Source: Bacteroidota bacterium (GTDB taxonomy: Bacteria; Bacteroidota; Bacteroidia; Flavobacteriales; Weeksellaceae). From it: DNA of 64,000 nt. The DNA lies in contig JAFAFC010000031.1 of NCBI GenBank assembly GCA_023423715.1, positions 62,001 to 126,000 of the forward strand, written 5' to 3'. The translations under genes were made by a program, and so were the position numbers. Below are positions 42,005 through 50,149 of the stretch, piece after piece. Numbering within the stretch: the first letter of the stretch is position 1; every line of letters starts with the position of its first letter. The notes below the pieces were generated by a model that made no database searches, had not been told where the DNA came from, and saw only the letters and a list, made by a program, of their open reading frames with translations.

Positions 42005-44341
42005 ATGGATTATTTGAAAGGACTAAACGAATCTCAATACGAAGCAGTAACAACCTTGCAGGGACCTTTGATGGTGCTTGCTGGAGCGGGTTCTGGGAAA
42101 ACAAGAGTTCTTACGATGCGTATTGCCCATTTAATTACCAATGGGGTTGATCCTTTTAATATCCTTGCATTAACCTTTACCAACAAAGCGGCACGCGAAA
42201 TGAAAGACCGTATTGCGAAAGTGGTAGGAGATACTAATGCAAGAAGCCTTTGGATGGGAACGTTTCACTCCGTTTTTGCAAGAATTTTACGTAGTGAAGG
42301 CCATTATTTGGGCTATCCGTCCAATTTTACCATCTACGATACACAAGATGCGTTGAATGTTTTGAGAAAAGTAATGAAGGAGCTGAATGTCGATCAAGAT
42401 ATTTACAAACCTAAAAAAGTGCTTTCTCGGATTTCAACCTATAAAAATAATTTGATTACGGTAAAAGCGTATTACAATAATCCAGAATTGTTGGAAGCGG
42501 ATGAACGTGCGAATATGAAACACATGGGAACGATTTATCAAAAATACGTGGAAGCTTGTTTTAAAAACGGCGCGATGGATTTTGATGATTTATTATTGAA
42601 AACCAATGAACTTCTTACTCGTTTTCCTGAAGTTTTGGCGAAATATCAAGACCGTTTTCGTTATATTTTGGTGGATGAGTACCAAGATACCAATCATTCA
42701 CAGTATTTAATTGTGAAAGCATTGGCTTCAAAATTTGAAAATATTTGTGTGGTAGGAGACGATGCACAATCCATTTATTCCTTCCGTGGTGCTAATATTT
42801 ACAACATTCTGAATTTCAAAAAAGACTACCCAGATGCAATCACCGTTTCGTTGGAACAGAATTATCGTTCGACACAAACCATCGTTGATGCTGCAAATGT
42901 GGTGATTTCACGAAATACACAACAGTTCAAAAAGAATGTGTTTAGTGATAATGAAGTTGGAGAAAAAATTAAAGTCTATCGTGCGCTTTCTGATGCCGAT
43001 GAAGCGAGTTTCGTCGCGTCTAATATTTGGGAATTGCATAATACAGAGCAAAAGAAATTCAATGATTTTGCCATTTTATATCGTACCAATTCACAAACTC
43101 GAGCGTTTGAAGATTCGTTGAGAAAAAAGAATATTCCATATCGTGTGTATGGCGGTTTGTCCTTCTATCAAAGGAAAGAAGTGAAAGATTTGGTGGCTTA
43201 TCTTCGTCTTTTGGTGAATGAAAATGATTCCGAAGCGTTGTTGCGTGTCATCAATTATCCAACTCGTGGAATTGGAGAAACAACACAAAATAAATTGATT
43301 GTTTTCGCAGATGCACAAGGTTTGGCTTTAGCTCAAGTGCTTGATAATATTGGATTTTACGCGCCTCAATTAGGATTTAATAACGGTGTCATTACGAAAT
43401 TGTCGGATTTTTGGTCGATGATTAAAGCGTTTCAAGTATTGTTGAAAACCGAAAACGCCTACACAGTTGCGATGGAGGTCGCGAAGCGAAGTGGTTTGAT
43501 TAAATTTTTGAAAGACGACCAAACACCAGAAGGGATTTCAAGAGTTGAAAACGTTCAGGAATTGATGAACTCTATGCAAGGTTTTATCGAAGAACAACAG
43601 CAATTGGAAGACGGTGATGCTTCACTTTCTAACTTCTTGGGAAATATTGCGTTAACAACCGATCAAGATAAAAAAACGGACGGAACGGAAGATCAAGTTT
43701 CGTTAATGACCATTCACCTTTCCAAAGGTTTGGAGTTTCCTGTAGTGCATTTGGTAGGACTTGAAGAGAATTTGTTCCCAAGTTTTATGAGTTCATCGAC
43801 TCGTGAAGATTTGGTAGAAGAGCGAAGATTATTCTACGTTGCCCTAACGAGAGCCGAAAAGCAAGCGGTGTTTTCATACGCGGTTTCTCGATTTCAATGG
43901 GGGAAAATTACAGACGCCGAGCCTTCTCGATTTTTAAGTGAGGTCGATAGCCGTTTTGTTGAATTTTTGAATCCAGCAGTAGATAGAAAAGCAATCAACC
44001 GATCTGGACTATCATCGAGTTTGTTTGATGAAGCACCGTTAATTCCGAAATCCTTTAAAAAAGTAGAACCCAAAAAGTCGATTTCTCGATCTGCTGAAGG
44101 TTCACAACCAACCGAAGCTAAGAAATTAAAACCAATCGCATCGGCAAGAATCACCAATCCAAGTGGGAATTCGTCTCAAGATATTGAAGTTGGAGATTTG
44201 GTTCGTCATGATCGTTTTGGTGTGGGTGAAGTGGTGTTTTTAGATGGTACAGATTCGGAAAACATCAAAGCAAAAGTCTTATTTAAAAATGAAGGCGAGA
44301 AAAATCTGATTCTCAAATTTGCGAAGTTGACCAAGCTTTAA
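42005..44341 (+). CDS. uvrD: ATP-dependent DNA helicase UvrD/PcrA
   Basis: The start is placed at the ATG at 42005 (778 residues; 42002 is one codon longer). The longer frame from 41969 begins before the predicted transcription start. Walker A is AGAGSGKTRVL, Walker B is VDEYQDTN, and the other SF1A blocks are LTFTNKAAREM, GDDAQSIYSFRGA and LMTIHLSKGLEFPVVHLVGL. The C-terminus carries a Tudor-like KOW domain (GDLVRHDRFGVGEVVFLDG) that binds RNA polymerase in PcrA. It unwinds DNA in excision and mismatch repair. Confidence 0.95.
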   Translation: MDYLKGLNESQYEAVTTLQGPLMVLAGAGSGKTRVLTMRIAHLITNGVDPFNILALTFTNKAAREMKDRIAKVVGDTNARSLWMGTFHSVFARILRSEGHYLGYPSNFTIYDTQDALNVLRKVMKELNVDQDIYKPKKVLSRISTYKNNLITVKAYYNNPELLEADERANMKHMGTIYQKYVEACFKNGAMDFDDLLLKTNELLTRFPEVLAKYQDRFRYILVDEYQDTNHSQYLIVKALASKFENICVVGDDAQSIYSFRGANIYNILNFKKDYPDAITVSLEQNYRSTQTIVDAANVVISRNTQQFKKNVFSDNEVGEKIKVYRALSDADEASFVASNIWELHNTEQKKFNDFAILYRTNSQTRAFEDSLRKKNIPYRVYGGLSFYQRKEVKDLVAYLRLLVNENDSEALLRVINYPTRGIGETTQNKLIVFADAQGLALAQVLDNIGFYAPQLGFNNGVITKLSDFWSMIKAFQVLLKTENAYTVAMEVAKRSGLIKFLKDDQTPEGISRVENVQELMNSMQGFIEEQQQLEDGDASLSNFLGNIALTTDQDKKTDGTEDQVSLMTIHLSKGLEFPVVHLVGLEENLFPSFMSSSTREDLVEERRLFYVALTRAEKQAVFSYAVSRFQWGKITDAEPSRFLSEVDSRFVEFLNPAVDRKAINRSGLSSSLFDEAPLIPKSFKKVEPKKSISRSAEGSQPTEAKKLKPIASARITNPSGNSSQDIEVGDLVRHDRFGVGEVVFLDGTDSENIKAKVLFKNEGEKNLILKFAKLTKL

Positions 44342-44456
44342 AGCTCGTTTCGAAAAGAAAAATTTCATTTTTTCATCTAATGTAACCTAAGTAACATTCT
44401 GTTCTTGGGAAAAGAGCCAATTTTGCAACGTTTGAAATTGTAAAATACATTTTGCT

Positions 44457-45014
44457 ATGAATTGGATTATGGAGCCTTGGCCGTGGTATGTTTCCGGACC
44501 GCTGATTGCCTTGACGATGTTTGTTTTATTGCTTGTAGGAAAGCGTTTTGGGATGTCGTCTAACTTGCGAACTTTATGCACGCTTTGTGGTGCTGGAAAA
44601 ACGTGTGATTTCTTTTGTTTTGACTGGAAATCCCAACGTTGGAACCTTTTAGTGATGCTTGGGGCAATTTTTGGTGGTTATTTGGGAGCAAATTATCTTT
44701 CTGAAAATCAATCGCCCGATTTGAATCCCAAAACGATAGAACAACTTAAAGAAATGGGAATTGAAAGTGCAGGAAAAGCGTATGTTCCGACCGAATTATT
44801 CGGTAATGAAGCGTTTTCTGAACCTAAAGTTCTAGCTATTCTATTAATTGGCGGATTATTGGTGGGTTTTGGAGCTCGATATGCGGGTGGATGTACATCA
44901 GGACATTCGATTTCGGGTATTAGTAACTTGCAACTTCCGTCATTGATTGCTACCATTGGCTTTTTTATCGGTGGTTTAATCATGGTTCATCTTTTATTTC
45001 CTTTCATTTTTTAA
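44457..45014 (+). CDS. YeeE/YedE sulfur-transport protein, first half
   Basis: The 185-residue membrane protein starts MNWIMEPWPWYVSGPLIALT. It is the first half of a TsuA/YeeE-type transporter, with helices near 10-32, 65-82, 120-142 and 158-180. Cysteines are concentrated at LCTLCGAGKTCDFFCFDW, and the signature GGCTSGHSISGISN lies near residue 143. These proteins import thiosulfate or similar sulfur species. A near-consensus promoter (TTTG 44422-44425, 20 bases, TACATTTTG) overlaps the start and leaves the exact start between Met1 and Met5. Confidence 0.9.
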   Translation: MNWIMEPWPWYVSGPLIALTMFVLLLVGKRFGMSSNLRTLCTLCGAGKTCDFFCFDWKSQRWNLLVMLGAIFGGYLGANYLSENQSPDLNPKTIEQLKEMGIESAGKAYVPTELFGNEAFSEPKVLAILLIGGLLVGFGARYAGGCTSGHSISGISNLQLPSLIATIGFFIGGLIMVHLLFPFIF

Positions 45015-45025
45015 TTTTAATTCAC

Positions 45026-45439
45026 ATGAAAAATATAATTTATCTAGTAATAGGAACTTTTTTTGGAATTTTAATGTACAAATCAGAAGCTGCGTCGTGG
45101 TTTAGAATTTATGAAATGTTCAATTTTCAATCGTTTCATATGTATGGGTTGATGGGAAGTGCTTTGGTTGTTGGAATTGCTTTGGTTCAACTCATCAAAA
45201 GACGTAAAATGAAAAGCATCGATGGCGAACCTATTGTTATCGAAGATAAAGATAAAAGCATCAAACGATATCTTTATGGTGGGATTATTTTTGGGCTTGG
45301 TTGGGCTTTGGCAGGCGCTTGTCCTGGACCGATGTTTGTTTTGACGGGAGCAGGATATTTTCCTATTTTAGTGGTGATTTTCGGAGCCGTTTTGGGAACC
45401 TGGCTGTATGGGTTGCTGAAGAAAAAGCTGCCGCACTAA
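45026..45439 (+). CDS. YeeE/YedE sulfur-transport protein, second half (DUF6691-like)
   Basis: The 137-residue membrane protein is the matching second half, with four helices and the signature GACPGPMFVLTGAGYFP near residues 95-111; the Cys there pairs with the GGCTSGH Cys of the other half in one pore. It lies 11 bases after the first half. In E. coli these two halves are fused in one chain. The pair and the following Crp/Fnr gene form one operon. Confidence 0.9.
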   Translation: MKNIIYLVIGTFFGILMYKSEAASWFRIYEMFNFQSFHMYGLMGSALVVGIALVQLIKRRKMKSIDGEPIVIEDKDKSIKRYLYGGIIFGLGWALAGACPGPMFVLTGAGYFPILVVIFGAVLGTWLYGLLKKKLPH

Positions 45440-45445
45440 AATTTT

Positions 45446-46081
45446 ATGACAACAAAAGAACGTATCAAAGAATCGTATCAAGCTATTTTTGAAGATGAAC
45501 TTATTAATGAAATAGCCGAAGTTGCCCAAATTGTTTCCTTTAAAGAAGGCGAAGTCCTTATCGAAATTGGGAAATACATCAAAACCATGCCTTTGCTTTT
45601 GGAAGGCGCGATAAAGATTTTGCGGGAAGATTTTGATGCGGGTGAGTTGCTTTTGTATTTTATCGAAAAAGGCGATACGTGCGCAATGACGATGGCTTGT
45701 TGCGTTGGAGATAAGAAAAGTGAAATACGAGCAGTTGCCGAAAATGATGGTGTTATTGCCATGATTCCGGTTGCGAAAATGGAAGAATGGATGGGGAAAT
45801 ATAAATCGTGGCGTTCGTATGTTTTAGAATCGTATAATAGCCGATTTAATGAAATGCTCAATGCGATTGATTCCATCGCGTTCATGCATATGGACGAACG
45901 TTTGTTGAATTATTTATTTGAAATTCAGAAAATAACAGGTTCGCTGGTTATTAATAAAACCCATCAAGAAATTGCTAATGAGCTGAATAGTTCTCGAGTG
46001 GTGATTTCAAGATTGTTGAAAGCCTTAGAAAACGAAGGTCGAATTAAACTGAATCGTAACAGTATCGAAATTCTTACTTAA
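45446..46081 (+). CDS. Crp/Fnr-family transcriptional regulator
   Basis: The 211-residue protein has a cNMP-type sensor (about 20-115) and a C-terminal HTH near residues 170-190 (THQEIANELNSSRVVISRLL). Three cysteines, Cys79, Cys85 and Cys86, lie in the sensor near MACCVGD, where a redox- or sulfur-responsive sensor could have them. Six bases separate it from the transporter half, so it probably senses sulfur status and controls this operon. Confidence 0.9.
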   Translation: MTTKERIKESYQAIFEDELINEIAEVAQIVSFKEGEVLIEIGKYIKTMPLLLEGAIKILREDFDAGELLLYFIEKGDTCAMTMACCVGDKKSEIRAVAENDGVIAMIPVAKMEEWMGKYKSWRSYVLESYNSRFNEMLNAIDSIAFMHMDERLLNYLFEIQKITGSLVINKTHQEIANELNSSRVVISRLLKALENEGRIKLNRNSIEILT

Positions 46082-46116
46082 AATAAATCGTATTTGTAAT
46101 ACGACTCTTGAAGCGG

Positions 46117-46143
46117 AAATCGGCAACCCAAGGTTGCCGATTT
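46117..46143. terminator. Terminator after the sulfur operon
   Basis: AAATCGGCAACC (46117-46128) and GGTTGCCGATTT (46132-46143) form a 12-bp perfect stem with loop CAA, T-rich on the plus strand. It overlaps the end of the convergent DUF3037 gene. Confidence 0.85.
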
Positions 46144-46526
46144 TATTTTACCAACTCTTCAAAAAGTCGATCGAAGGTTTTGTCTAAATCTTTCGTTTTT
46201 CCAGGATGAGGTCGCGATGTTTGTATCACCGAACTTCGAACGGCGGTCAACCAACGGAATCGTTCGGGAATTTCCAATTTTGCAATTGGACCTCCATCTG
46301 GACTTCCGTGCGCTATTTTTTGGAAGTTTTCCAAATTTTTTTGCACTTCATCGTAATCCAATTTGCTGTGCATTAATCGAAATTTGTCAGAGCACAAATG
46401 AAAATCAACTCGAATGTATTTTTCTTTTTTCGAAAAAAGCACCAAGCCAATGTTGAAAAATTCTTCTCTTTCAACCTTCGGAACTAGGCGGATCACCGCA
46501 TATTCGTATAATTTATCCTCTTGCAT
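46143..46526 (-). CDS. DUF3037 family protein
   Basis: The 127-residue protein opens EYAVIRLVPKVEREEFFNIG and continues LVLFSKKEKYIRVDFHLCSD, the DUF3037 pattern. It is soluble and mainly beta. The 14-base overlap with the HipA-like gene upstream shows translational coupling. DUF3037 genes are often found next to HipA-like kinase genes; whether it acts as an antitoxin-like partner or a substrate is unproven. Confidence 0.85.
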   Translation of the reverse strand: MQEDKLYEYAVIRLVPKVEREEFFNIGLVLFSKKEKYIRVDFHLCSDKFRLMHSKLDYDEVQKNLENFQKIAHGSPDGGPIAKLEIPERFRWLTAVRSSVIQTSRPHPGKTKDLDKTFDRLFEELVK

Positions 46527-47334
46527 TTTTCGCTTCGTTTAAGAATAGTTGAGAGTTTTCTAATCTGGTTTTTAGAAATTGGAAATAAATTTCTCTAATT
46601 TCTTCTGGACTTTCGTCCGCATCTTGCCATTGCAACCAATCTTCGGGAATTAAATTCACCAAATCTCGGAAGATTTCATCGTTGAGCATTTCATGTCCCC
46701 AACGATCGGCTTCATCCAACATCGTCGCTTGGGGCAATAAAACGTGGTCTTTCACATATTTGAAAGGCGTTTTTGCCGCTTGATCGAAATTCTGCCAAGA
46801 ATGATGGAAGTAGAACGAAGCTCCGTTATCAATAACCCATAATTCTTTATGCCACCAAAGAAGATTGGTGTTTTTGAAAGTTCGATCGATATTGGTGATA
46901 AACGCATCCAACCAAACAATTTTTGATGCCAAAAGCGGATCAATTTTGATACTTGGTTCGTACGCAATAGCTCCTGATAAATAATGCAATCCGAGATTCA
47001 AACCTTCGGAAAACTTCAATAAATCTTGAATTTCTTCATCGGCTTCGGTTCTTCCGAAATCGACATCAAGATTCACCAAAACCAATTCTGGGATTTTTAA
47101 CCCCAAAACTTCGGTGATTTTCCCACCCAAGAGTTCAGAAATCAACATTTTGACACCATGACCGGCGCCTCGAAATTTCAGCACATATTTAAAATCATCA
47201 TCCGCTTCTGCCAAAGCCGGCAAAGAGCCTCCTTCACGTAAAGGAAGGATGTAGCGCATGACGGTAACCGTTCGTAAAGTCCACTTATTTTGCATTGCTT
47301 CAAAAATACGATTTTGTTTTGATGGTTTTTTCAT
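46513..47334 (-). CDS. HipA-like kinase family protein
   Basis: The 273-residue protein (from ATG 47334; Met14 at 47295 gives the usual start MQNKWTLRTVTVMRYI and may be the real one) matches the HipA_2/HipA-like kinase group. Catalytic blocks are WLDAFITNIDRTFKNTN (Asp and Asn) and WVIDNGASFYFHHSW (metal Asp). The ATP-binding Lys fits KYVLKFRGAGHG near residue 52. True HipA phosphorylates GltX to induce growth arrest, but no HipB is next to it. This gene is paired only with DUF3037. Confidence 0.82.
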   Translation of the reverse strand: MKKPSKQNRIFEAMQNKWTLRTVTVMRYILPLREGGSLPALAEADDDFKYVLKFRGAGHGVKMLISELLGGKITEVLGLKIPELVLVNLDVDFGRTEADEEIQDLLKFSEGLNLGLHYLSGAIAYEPSIKIDPLLASKIVWLDAFITNIDRTFKNTNLLWWHKELWVIDNGASFYFHHSWQNFDQAAKTPFKYVKDHVLLPQATMLDEADRWGHEMLNDEIFRDLVNLIPEDWLQWQDADESPEEIREIYFQFLKTRLENSQLFLNEAKNARG

Positions 47335-47511
47335 TTCAATTTGAAAATAATTTTAACAAGTATTCTGCTGAGGTTTAGTCTTCTACTTCAATAAAAACAG
47401 AAAAAGAATGGAAAAGAAACTAAATTTTATCATTTTTTAATAATTCGGTACAGTTTTTATTTACTAAATTTGGTTATTATACAAAACAAACTTTAATTTA
47501 AAAATTCAACT

Positions 47512-47994
47512 ATGAAAAAAACAATTGCAATGGCAGCTATGGCTCTTATGGTGTCTTTCACTGCTATTTCTTGTAAGAAAAAAGTTTCTGATGCAGAACT
47601 TCAAACTTCGGCTACAACAGCGGTAACTTCGTATCCAACAGCTTCAGTAGAAGTTAAAGATGGTGTTGCACACCTTAGCGGAACTTTCGCTACACCTGCT
47701 GAAAAAGATGCAGCGATTGCTTCTTTGAAAGCGATTCAAGGAGTAAAAGACGTACACGATATGGCTACAGTAACAGCACCACCAGCACCAGTTGAAACTG
47801 TTGCAGCGGTAGATCCTGCAGTTCAGCAAAAAGTGACAGATGCAGTTAAAGATTTCCCGTCTGTAAAAGTAGAGGTGGTTAATGGAGAGCTTACTTTAAC
47901 AGGAAGCGTTTCTTCTACACAAGCTAGAAAAATCAAAGAATCGGTTGATGCTTTGAAAGTTGGAAAAGTAAACTATAATTACACAGTAAAATAA
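47512..47994 (+). CDS. BON-domain lipoprotein
   Basis: The 160-residue protein has a lipoprotein signal (FTAISC, Cys21). Two BON domains follow: about 30-88 (ASVEVKDGVAHLSGTFATPA) and about 105-160 (VKVEVVNGELTLTGSVSSTQ), joined by an Ala/Pro/Val linker. BON domains bind membranes or peptidoglycan-associated partners, and such proteins often respond to osmotic stress. It is probably co-transcribed with the next gene, six bases downstream. Confidence 0.88.
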   Translation: MKKTIAMAAMALMVSFTAISCKKKVSDAELQTSATTAVTSYPTASVEVKDGVAHLSGTFATPAEKDAAIASLKAIQGVKDVHDMATVTAPPAPVETVAAVDPAVQQKVTDAVKDFPSVKVEVVNGELTLTGSVSSTQARKIKESVDALKVGKVNYNYTVK

Positions 47995-48000
47995 TAGAAA

Positions 48001-48420
48001 ATGAGCGTACTACAAGATAAATATTCAAGCGTAATTTCGGCTGCACAAAATGCTGGAGTAAATAATTTAACAGTTCAAGAACAAGATGGTATTCTTTACG
48101 TTTCTGGAGATGCTGCAAACTCTTCTGCAAAAGATGCGGTTTGGGATGCACTAGGAGCGATCGATGCTTCGTATTCAGCTTCTGACATCAACATCGATGT
48201 TAAAGTTTCAGGTTTGGCAGCTGGTGCTAGCCTTACTGTTGCTACAGAATCATCTAACCTAAACATCAGACAAGAGCCTTCTACGGAAGCTGCTGTTGTT
48301 GGTAAAGCGGCAAAAGGTGAAGCAGTAACTTTAGTGGAGCAAACTTCTGCTGAGTGGTGGAAAATTAAAACTGCCGATGGTGAAGAAGGTTATGCTTATT
48401 CAAGATATTTGAGAGCTTAA
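48001..48420 (+). CDS. BON-like plus SH3b domain protein
   Basis: The 139-residue protein has a BON-like N-terminus (about 1-72) and a bacterial SH3 domain (about 76-139): LNIRQEPSTEAAVVGKAAKG and WWKIKTADGEEGYAYSRYL. SH3b domains bind peptidoglycan or protein partners. No signal peptide is seen, so the location is unclear; it may act in the cytoplasm. It shares its operon with the BON lipoprotein and ends in a terminator. Confidence 0.8.
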   Translation: MSVLQDKYSSVISAAQNAGVNNLTVQEQDGILYVSGDAANSSAKDAVWDALGAIDASYSASDINIDVKVSGLAAGASLTVATESSNLNIRQEPSTEAAVVGKAAKGEAVTLVEQTSAEWWKIKTADGEEGYAYSRYLRA

Positions 48421-48447
48421 AAGCTTCATTTCTTAATAATTTTGGAG

Positions 48448-48470
48448 CCGCCCCTGTGGGCGGTTTTTTT
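48448..48470 (+). terminator. Terminator of the BON operon
   Basis: CCGCCC (48448-48453) and GGGCGG (48458-48463) form a GC stem with loop CTGT, then seven T. Confidence 0.88.
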
Positions 48471-48538
48471 ATGCTTTGTACTGATGGTGGCGGTTTTCAA
48501 AAAAAAACTATATTTGTAAGCATTGAGAATACGTATTT

Positions 48539-50080
48539 ATGAAACAAAATAAACTGTTTATCGCAATTATTGTTGCGCTTATCATTGGGGTGATCTTAGG
48601 AGGAGTTGTCAATAAGTTTGAACGTGGTACCGAAATTAGAATTAATTCTGAACTGGTGGATGCGAAACACCTTCCGACGGATGAAGTAAAGTTTGAAACA
48701 AGTGATGGTAAAAAATTATCTCAGAAAATTTATATCGCTGCCAACGATAAACAAAAAGATTCATTAACACAGGCTTTTAAAGGTCAAGATATCGTTGTTA
48801 TTGGAAAAGGAAGTAAAACGGTTTTTGAGCCTAATTCAATTAAAGGCAAGGATGTTCAGATTCAGAAAGTTGAAAAATCAACCAATGGAAGAGCGACAGT
48901 TATTGATGATATTACGTCTTTCTCAGAGATGATTAAGCTTTTAGGAACCATTTTCATTCGTTTGGTACAGATGATTATTGCGCCACTTGTATTTACAACA
49001 TTGGTGGTAGGAATCGCTAAAATGAGTGATATCAAAATGATTGGTCGAGTAGGAACGAAAGCAATGGCGTGGTTTTTAACGGCTTCTTTAGTTTCATTAT
49101 TGATCGGTTTGGTATTGGTGAATTGGATGGAACCTGGAAAAGCTATGCATCTCGAAAAACCTGTTGCTGATGCGGCAGGTGAACTCGTAAAGTCTGCTGA
49201 TGAAGGTCTTTCACTAGAAAAATTTGTTTCGCACGTGGTTCCAAAAAGTGTTTTTGAAGCCTTTGCAACCAATGAAGTTTTACAGATTGTGATTTTCGCG
49301 GTGATGTTCGGGATTGCTCTTTCAGCGATGGGAGAGGAGTATACAAAACCAGTTATTAAAGCGTTAGATGTTTGTGCTCACGCTATTTTGAAAATGGTGG
49401 GTTATATTATGTGGGTCGCGCCACTAGGAGTTTTGGGTGCGATTGCAGCAGTAGTGGCCACCAATGGATTCGAGATTTTTAAAGTATATGCCATTTATTT
49501 ACGAGACTTCTTTTTCGCGCTCGGAATTTTATGGGTAGTATTGCTTGTCGTAGGATATTTAATTATTGGAAAACGTTTATTTGCGCTTCTGAGACGTATT
49601 AAATCTCCATTATTAATTGCTTTCTCAACGACAAGTTCAGAGGCTGTTTTCCCAAAATTAGTGGAAGAATTGGAGCGTTTTGGATGTAACAAAAGAATTG
49701 TATCTTTTATTTTACCGCTTGGATATTCATTTAATTTGGATGGTTCCATGATGTACATGACGTTTGCATCAATCTTTATCGCGCAGATTTACGGAATCGA
49801 AATGAGCGTTACGCAACAGATTGTGATGTTATTGGTTTTGATGTTAACGTCTAAAGGAATTGCTGGGGTACCAAGAGCATCGTTAGTAATTATCGTAGCA
49901 ACGTGTTCCATGTTTGGAATTCCACCAGAAGGTATCGCATTAATCTTACCAATTGACCATTTCTGTGATATGGGTAGAAGTATGACAAACGTTTTAGGAA
50001 ACGCTCTTGCAACAACAGCAGTTTCTAAATGGGAAGGTCAATTAGAAGGCGCTCAAGAAGAAGTTGAAGTTCAAAGTTAA
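48539..50080 (+). CDS. Dicarboxylate/amino-acid:cation symporter
   Basis: The 513-residue membrane protein is a DAACS (GltP/DctA-type) transporter. TM1 (about 5-25) is followed by an unusual extra segment of about 90 residues (25-115; EIRINSELVDAKHLPTDEVK region), probably periplasmic. The hairpin loops and transport core are present: TTSSEAVFPKLVE, GSMMYMTFASIFIAQ, GIAGVPRASL and GRSMTNVLGNALATT. It imports acidic amino acids or C4-dicarboxylates with cations. A TATATTTG box (48509-48516) precedes it. Confidence 0.92.
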   Translation: MKQNKLFIAIIVALIIGVILGGVVNKFERGTEIRINSELVDAKHLPTDEVKFETSDGKKLSQKIYIAANDKQKDSLTQAFKGQDIVVIGKGSKTVFEPNSIKGKDVQIQKVEKSTNGRATVIDDITSFSEMIKLLGTIFIRLVQMIIAPLVFTTLVVGIAKMSDIKMIGRVGTKAMAWFLTASLVSLLIGLVLVNWMEPGKAMHLEKPVADAAGELVKSADEGLSLEKFVSHVVPKSVFEAFATNEVLQIVIFAVMFGIALSAMGEEYTKPVIKALDVCAHAILKMVGYIMWVAPLGVLGAIAAVVATNGFEIFKVYAIYLRDFFFALGILWVVLLVVGYLIIGKRLFALLRRIKSPLLIAFSTTSSEAVFPKLVEELERFGCNKRIVSFILPLGYSFNLDGSMMYMTFASIFIAQIYGIEMSVTQQIVMLLVLMLTSKGIAGVPRASLVIIVATCSMFGIPPEGIALILPIDHFCDMGRSMTNVLGNALATTAVSKWEGQLEGAQEEVEVQS

Positions 50081-50099
50081 TTTTGAGTTATATAAAATA

Positions 50100-50128
50100 A
50101 AAAAGCTGCATTTACGCAGCTTTTTTTA
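50100..50128. terminator. Bidirectional terminator
   Basis: AAAGCTGC (50102-50109) and GCAGCTTT (50116-50123) with A and T flanks lie between convergent genes. Confidence 0.85.
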
Positions 50129-50149
50129 TTTGTTGATTATTTTAATTGA

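Noticed and set aside
45478..45885. 135-codon minus-strand frame
   Set aside because: It is antisense to the Crp/Fnr gene.
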